Shown one piece after another: positions 1 to 3,381 of a stretch of 6,890 nucleotides of DNA. Numbering within the stretch: the first letter of the stretch is position 1; each line of letters begins with the position of its first letter. The notes below the pieces were generated by a model. That model ran no database searches. It was not told the DNA's origin and saw nothing but the letters and a program-made list of their open reading frames with translations. The stretch is from CAZTME01 sp964614795 (GTDB lineage: Bacteria > Patescibacteriota > Microgenomatia > UBA1400 > PJMF01), in the NCBI GenBank assembly GCA_964614795.1, contig CAZTME010000064.1:1-6890 (forward strand), written 5' to 3'. The position numbers and the translations under genes were made by a program.

Positions 1-6
1 AATAGA

Positions 7-65
7 AGGAACCCACCACACTGGCCTTATCTGAAATTCAGATGAACGAGTGTCGTGGGTTACCT
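7..65. repeat. Long imperfect hairpin with a nested inner hairpin
   Basis: The outer arms are AACCCACCACACT (10-22) and AGTGTCGTGGGTT (49-61). They are complementary at 12 of 13 positions and can be extended by AGG/CCT (7-9 with 63-65) across a one-base bulge at 62. Inside lies a second stem, ATCTGA (29-34) with TCAGAT (38-43), closed by a three-base loop. Such a structure is unlikely by chance in AT-rich spacer DNA. No T-run follows on the plus strand. On the minus strand only a mixed pyrimidine stretch follows before the window edge, so a terminator is not proven. It could be a structured RNA, a terminator of the minus-strand operon, or the end of a mobile or repeat element. Confidence 0.65.
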
Positions 66-169
66 CACCGGAATGTATGTGTAATATATGATTAGATGCA
101 CAAAAAACCCAGAGGCAAAAAGAATTGATCTATGATGAAATAATTTTTCTCCTGATGAAATAAAAAATC

Positions 170-197
170 ATTATACTGCCTAAATATATCTTGAAAA
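170..197 (-). promoter_or_regulatory. Putative sigma70-type promoter pointing left
   Basis: The minus strand reads TATAAT at 175-170, preceded 16 bp upstream by TTTTCA (197-192), a 4/6 match to the -35 consensus. The -10 sits in the nine-mer CAGTATAAT, which recurs exactly in the gap before proS. It would start a transcript near 163 that runs through the hairpin at 7-65. No start codon with a good reading frame follows within the window, so the product would be a non-coding RNA or the leader of a gene beyond the left edge. In such AT-rich DNA a chance match is possible. Confidence 0.35.
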
Positions 198-223
198 AAA
201 TGCAAGAATAAAATATGAGTTCA

Positions 224-254
224 ATTGTCAGTATTTGAAAATTGGGATGACAAT
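224..254 (-). terminator. Weak candidate terminator hairpin after the last gene
   Basis: ATTGTCA (224-230) and TGACAAT (248-254) form a perfect 7-bp inverted repeat with a 17-base loop, beginning 8 bases after the stop codon of the preceding minus-strand gene. The position fits a transcript end. However, the stem is AT-rich, the loop is large, and the sequence that follows on the minus strand is only moderately T-rich, so intrinsic termination here is doubtful. Confidence 0.22.
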
Positions 255-261
255 AAGGGTA

Positions 262-621
262 TTATCTTTTTTTACTTCGATTTAACAACCAAATGAATAC
301 AGTCATCTTCCATAAACTTTTCAACAAAAACCAAAAAAATTTAAATGGTGATAAGACTATTTGTTGTTCGAAAGGAATGGGATCTGGCTCACCCTTAACC
401 CATGTGGAAATTATCAACCAAGCATTTTCTTGATGTAGTTTAGTGGCAATGACATGCAATCTTCGTTTATTAACTGTTTTGATGAACTTGATGCTACCTT
501 GTGGCTCAGTTTGTTCGTAGGTGTAGTCCGGAGAGTTAATACAGCTCAAAATCATTGAATGTGTAATTCTACGATCGGAAGCTCTTGTTTTTGCGTGATT
601 GGTAAATATTATTTTCGTCAT
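262..621 (-). CDS. Small DUF4258-like protein with hydrophobic C-terminal tail
   Basis: This is a 119-aa protein of unknown function. Its N-terminal ~77 residues resemble the DUF4258 family: an early His-Ala-x2-Arg-x3-Arg pattern (H9, A10, R13, R17), an Ile that fits the 'R-x-I' turn, a P31-D32 pair ending the first helix, and a closing beta strand around residues 67-75 (WLIISTWV). This match is from memory of the family pattern, not from a search. After a linker (GEPDPIP), residues 88-113 are hydrophobic and aromatic with lysines at 94, 101 and 105, followed by the basic end NRSKKR. This could be a short membrane segment or an amphipathic membrane-binding helix. The ATG lies in TGATG, sharing one base with the proS stop. 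There is no Shine-Dalgarno sequence, so translation is probably coupled to proS. A TTG one codon upstream is an alternative start giving 120 aa. Confidence 0.75.
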   Translation of the reverse strand: MTKIIFTNHAKTRASDRRITHSMILSCINSPDYTYEQTEPQGSIKFIKTVNKRRLHVIATKLHQENAWLIISTWVKGEPDPIPFEQQIVLSPFKFFWFLLKSLWKMTVFIWLLNRSKKR

Positions 622-2294
622 CAAGTCAATAAATTGAATAATTCCTTAACAGAAAGTAGAGTGGATTTTTCTTCACTGCGTTTTTTGACCTCAATTTTTT
701 CCAAATTTCTTTGCGAAGTTACCAGTCGGTATGTGCAGCCGATCAAATCAGCGGTGGCAAATTTTTCACCCGCCGAAGCATCTCTATCATCCCACAGTAC
801 TTCTACACCTTTGGTAATTAGTTCCTCATATAGTTTTTTCGCAAAAATTTCACTGCCTTTTAAGGAAACGAGATGTACTTGAAAAGGTGAGATTGCTTCC
901 GGCCAAATTAAACCTTTTTCGTCATGATGAAGTTCCGCCACTGCAGCCAAAGTTCGACCTATTCCAATGCCATAACAACCCATGTAGTAAGGCACTTGAG
1001 ATCCATCTTGAGCGGTAAAAGATGCATTTTTCATTAAATTTGAGTAATGCAATCCTAATTGAAAAATATTGCCAACCTCAATACCTCTCTTCTCAACTAA
1101 AGGCAAACCATTTGGGGCGATAAAACCATCTTGCGCCATGGCAATATCACCTTCAATATCCGGTTGAAAATCTCGATCAATATTAATGTTTAAGGCATCT
1201 AGATTTTTTTGATTGGCGCCTCCGTAAAAATTTTTTACCGTACGCAGTGAGTTATCTGCAATAATTTTTACTTTATTTTTTAAGCCGACCGGAGAAATAA
1301 AGCCCGGCTCAGAACCTATGGCGCGAATTTGTTCAGGACTTGCCGGTTGAAGAGTGTACGCGCCTGAAACATGAAGTAATTTTGTTTCATTGACTTCAAG
1401 ATCTCCACGAACAAGAGCTAAAATTAATTGACCTTTTTCATCTACAAACATCACATCTTTTAATTGTTGCCACATTGGTAAACCATGAATTTTTTGACCA
1501 TCCTCCATAGTGGTGCCTCGTTCAACCTTGATTTCGGTATAAGGCTTTGATTCTTCGGATTGATTTTTAGCTGATAAAGAAAAAGTAGCCACATCTTCAT
1601 GGGCGGAATAAGAGCCATCCGAAGTAACAAAAAATCTACCCTCACCTTGATCATGGATAACTTGAAATTCATGGCAGTATTCACCGCCAATATAACCATT
1701 GTCCGCCTCTACTTTATGTGTTTCCAAACCCACGCGTTTGAAAATCTTTGTGTACACTTCCGCCATTTTGTCGTATTCCAATTTAAACTGCTTCTCGTCC
1801 GTGCTAAATGAATAGGCGTCTTTCATCACGAACTCTCGAACTCTCAAAAGTCCGCCTCTGGCTCTGAGCTCATCTCTAAATTTGGTAGAAAATTGGTAAA
1901 TGGTAAATGGTAAATCTTTGTAAGACAAATGGAACTTTCTGACCACATCAACCATCATTTCTTCTGCGGTTCCTCCCAGAGCAAATTTTGCTCCTCTTCT
2001 ATCTGTTAAAGTGGTTAATTCAAAGCCGGCGGTGGTGGTGCGATTTGTCTCTTGCCATAACTCCAATGGGTGAAGTACGGGTGTGATCATTTCCTGAGCA
2101 CCGGCTTTATCCATTTCTTCTTTAATAATTTGCTGAATTTTTTGATGCACTCTCCAACCCAGTGGTAAAAAGTAGTAGCGTCCAGCGGTAGATTCGGCAA
2201 TAAATCCACCCTTAGTGAGTAATTGATGACTAATAAATGGAGAGTTAATGGTGGAAGACTTAGATGATTTGCCAAAAAAAGTTGAGTAACGCAT
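621..2294 (-). CDS. proS: Prolyl-tRNA synthetase (bacterial type, with editing domain)
   Basis: ProRS is a cytosolic class II enzyme that charges tRNA-Pro with proline using ATP. The 557 residues are collinear with E. coli ProRS (572 aa). Class II motif 1 covers about residues 38-75 (YYFLPLGWRV, then AGAQEMITPV). The TxE loop is GGTAEE (107-112), with Ala in place of the His of the E. coli sequence. Motif 2 is FRDELRARGG...RVREF (139-155) and motif 3 is YGIGIGR (441-447). The C-terminal anticodon-binding domain includes WDDRDASAGEKFATADLIG (501-519). Between motifs 2 and 3, residues ~225-404 form the YbaK-like insertion domain that clears Ala-tRNA-Pro. K279 aligns with the editing lysine K279 of E. 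coli (alignment from memory). The start is ATG with a weak AGAAAG site 5 bases upstream. The stop overlaps the next start (TGATG). A promoter-like site lies about 45 bases upstream. Confidence 0.97.
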   Translation of the reverse strand: MRYSTFFGKSSKSSTINSPFISHQLLTKGGFIAESTAGRYYFLPLGWRVHQKIQQIIKEEMDKAGAQEMITPVLHPLELWQETNRTTTAGFELTTLTDRRGAKFALGGTAEEMMVDVVRKFHLSYKDLPFTIYQFSTKFRDELRARGGLLRVREFVMKDAYSFSTDEKQFKLEYDKMAEVYTKIFKRVGLETHKVEADNGYIGGEYCHEFQVIHDQGEGRFFVTSDGSYSAHEDVATFSLSAKNQSEESKPYTEIKVERGTTMEDGQKIHGLPMWQQLKDVMFVDEKGQLILALVRGDLEVNETKLLHVSGAYTLQPASPEQIRAIGSEPGFISPVGLKNKVKIIADNSLRTVKNFYGGANQKNLDALNINIDRDFQPDIEGDIAMAQDGFIAPNGLPLVEKRGIEVGNIFQLGLHYSNLMKNASFTAQDGSQVPYYMGCYGIGIGRTLAAVAELHHDEKGLIWPEAISPFQVHLVSLKGSEIFAKKLYEELITKGVEVLWDDRDASAGEKFATADLIGCTYRLVTSQRNLEKIEVKKRSEEKSTLLSVKELFNLLT

Positions 2295-2338
2295 GATGAC
2301 TTTCTAATAATGATTTTTTATGATTATTTAATTTTTGT

Positions 2339-2367
2339 ATTATACTGAATTATCAGGAAGTTTTTTA
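2339..2367 (-). promoter_or_regulatory. Putative promoter for proS and the small downstream gene
   Basis: A perfect TATAAT lies at 2344-2339 on the minus strand, inside the nine-mer CAGTATAAT that also occurs at 178-170. The upstream hexamer at 17-bp spacing (TAAAAA, 2367-2362) is a poor -35. The predicted start near 2332 would leave a leader of about 38 bases before the proS ATG. The 125-base prs-proS gap is the longest in the cluster, which fits an internal promoter. Expression of proS by read-through from prs is the alternative. Confidence 0.45.
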
Positions 2368-2419
2368 TTTCAGAAAGTAGTATACAACAGCGAGAAAAAG
2401 AATGATCTTCTCAATCGAT

Positions 2420-3316
2420 TTAGAACCACTCTTTCAAAACTTTTGCCAGTAATGGTGCGATGTTAATCGATTTAATATTTGCTGGTAGTTTGTGATGTTC
2501 GACCGAATTGGTAATGAAGATGGAATCTATAGCGCTGGTTGTTAATTTTTCCAAAGCATTTCCTACAAACAAGCCGTGAGTGGCAAAAAAATGAACTTGT
2601 TTCGCCCCTTCCTTTTTGAGTAATTCTGCTGATTCAGCAACAGTACTTCCCCCCATAATGATATCGTCATAAACAAAAACAGTTTTTCCGGTTACATCAC
2701 CGTGTAAACCAACCGCGGATACTTCGCCGGTCTTAAGATTGCGATGCTTATCGATGTTAACTAAATTTAAACCAAGTTGCGTTGCAAATTGCCGAGCTCT
2801 TTTCAATCCGCCAAAATCGGGACTTGCTACGACGCCATTTCTAATCGATAGAGTATCTTTAACCAAATCAATAAATAAAGGCATAGCGGAAATATGTGTT
2901 GAGGGCACATCAAAAAAACCCGTGATACTAGAATTATGTAGGTCAAGTAAATGAACTCTTTTTAAGTGTGAATTAGATAGCAATGAAGCAATAACTTTGG
3001 CGGCTATCGGCTCACCTTCGCGAAAAACCTTATCTTGAAGTGAGTAGCCCATCCAGGGTATTACCAGATGAATATCTCTCGCTCCCAATCTTTCTAACGC
3101 ATCAATTAGTAAAAGACATTCAATGATTTGTGTGTCCACTGGAAAAGAAAATGATTGTAATAAAACTATGTCTTGTCCATCCAGATGCTCTTGAATCCAA
3201 ACTCTTTTTTCTCCATTACCAAAGCTGGATAATTCCACTTGAACCAAGGGGATATCCAGTTCATGAGCCAAAGCCTGAGCTAAGGATTGATTAGAAGAAC
3301 CCGAGATTAATCTCAT
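2420..3316 (-). CDS. prs: Ribose-phosphate pyrophosphokinase (PRPP synthetase)
   Basis: This enzyme transfers diphosphate from ATP to ribose 5-phosphate, making the PRPP used for purines, pyrimidines, histidine and NAD. The order of family motifs is clear: FGNGEKRVWI (32-41), the DALERLGA segment (72-79), IPWMGYSLQDKVFREGEPIAAK (86-107), the metal/ATP motif LLDLHNSS (123-130) followed by GFFDVPS, SPDFGGLKRAR (165-175), the flexible catalytic loop starting DKHRN (K190 and R192 match the catalytic Lys and Arg; the middle residue is His rather than Arg), and the PRPP loop YDDIIMGGST (216-225). At 298 aa it is shorter than classical class I enzymes (about 310-320). GEPI and the GGST loop recall archaeal forms, so allosteric control may differ. 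The ATG at 3316 is the N-terminus expected for the family, but no Shine-Dalgarno sequence precedes it. It lies 65 bases after secA, and no convincing terminator follows it. Confidence 0.93.
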   Translation of the reverse strand: MRLISGSSNQSLAQALAHELDIPLVQVELSSFGNGEKRVWIQEHLDGQDIVLLQSFSFPVDTQIIECLLLIDALERLGARDIHLVIPWMGYSLQDKVFREGEPIAAKVIASLLSNSHLKRVHLLDLHNSSITGFFDVPSTHISAMPLFIDLVKDTLSIRNGVVASPDFGGLKRARQFATQLGLNLVNIDKHRNLKTGEVSAVGLHGDVTGKTVFVYDDIIMGGSTVAESAELLKKEGAKQVHFFATHGLFVGNALEKLTTSAIDSIFITNSVEHHKLPANIKSINIAPLLAKVLKEWF

Positions 3317-3357
3317 AAAAATGGGTGGGTATTTACTGAAATACTAAGTAAAATAAT

Positions 3358-3366
3358 TGTATAACA
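3358..3366 (-). promoter_or_regulatory. Weak extended -10-like site upstream of prs
   Basis: In the secA-prs gap the minus strand reads TGTTATACA, an extended -10 arrangement (TGn) with a 4/6 hexamer and no recognisable -35. A transcript from here would have a leader of roughly 35 bases. Co-transcription with secA is at least as likely. Confidence 0.2.
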
Positions 3367-3381
3367 CTATTGAAAAATTTG

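Larger units (their letters stand above)
1..261. other. Intergenic region downstream of the operon, no convincing gene
   Basis: I found no tRNA, rRNA or credible coding region here on either strand. Open stretches that reach the left edge are short (plus-strand frames stop at 34 and 45; one minus frame is open for about 41 codons but has no good start), and none is recognisable. The region is strongly AT-rich to the right of about 66. It contains the long hairpin at 7-65, an 11-bp direct repeat TGATGAAATAA (133-143 and 153-163), a promoter-like minus-strand site at 170-197, and a 7-bp inverted repeat just after the stop of the last gene (224-254). Confidence 0.6.

Noticed and set aside
1..45. 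3' end of a plus-strand gene entering from the left edge
   Set aside because: Two frames are open from the edge to stops at 34 and 45, but 10-14 residues are too few to recognise and could be chance.
10..61. Integron attC-like site, suggested by the nested inverted repeat of about 57 bases
   Set aside because: The outer boxes do not fit RYYYAAC and GTTRRRY on either strand (GTTACCT on the right), and no integrase or gene cassette is visible.
6..95. Small plus-strand reading frame with an ATG at 42
   Set aside because: It gives only 17 residues from the ATG, has no ribosome site, overlaps the hairpin and resembles nothing I know.
1..126. Minus-strand frame open to the left edge (about 41 codons)
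   Set aside because: There is no ATG or well-placed GTG/TTG with a ribosome site at its beginning, and the composition is not protein-like.
133..163. Direct repeat TGATGAAATAA twice, 20 bases apart, as a start of a CRISPR or iteron array
   Set aside because: There are only two copies in AT-rich low-complexity DNA and no further units.
621..623. Possible UGA recoding (glycine), as in some Gracilibacteria/SR1
   Set aside because: ProRS ends at this TGA at the expected length for the family, and none of the conserved proteins has an in-frame TGA, so the standard code fits.
559..882. Plus-strand open frame antisense to the end of proS
   Set aside because: It lies almost wholly opposite a strongly conserved gene, lacks a ribosome site and shows no recognisable motifs. 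It is a shadow frame, as are the other antisense or out-of-frame stretches over proS, prs and secA.
2392..2412. Terminator of prs
   Set aside because: A 7-bp stem with one G-U pair can form 8 bases after the stop, but it is weak and is followed on the minus strand by GCTGTTG rather than a T-run.
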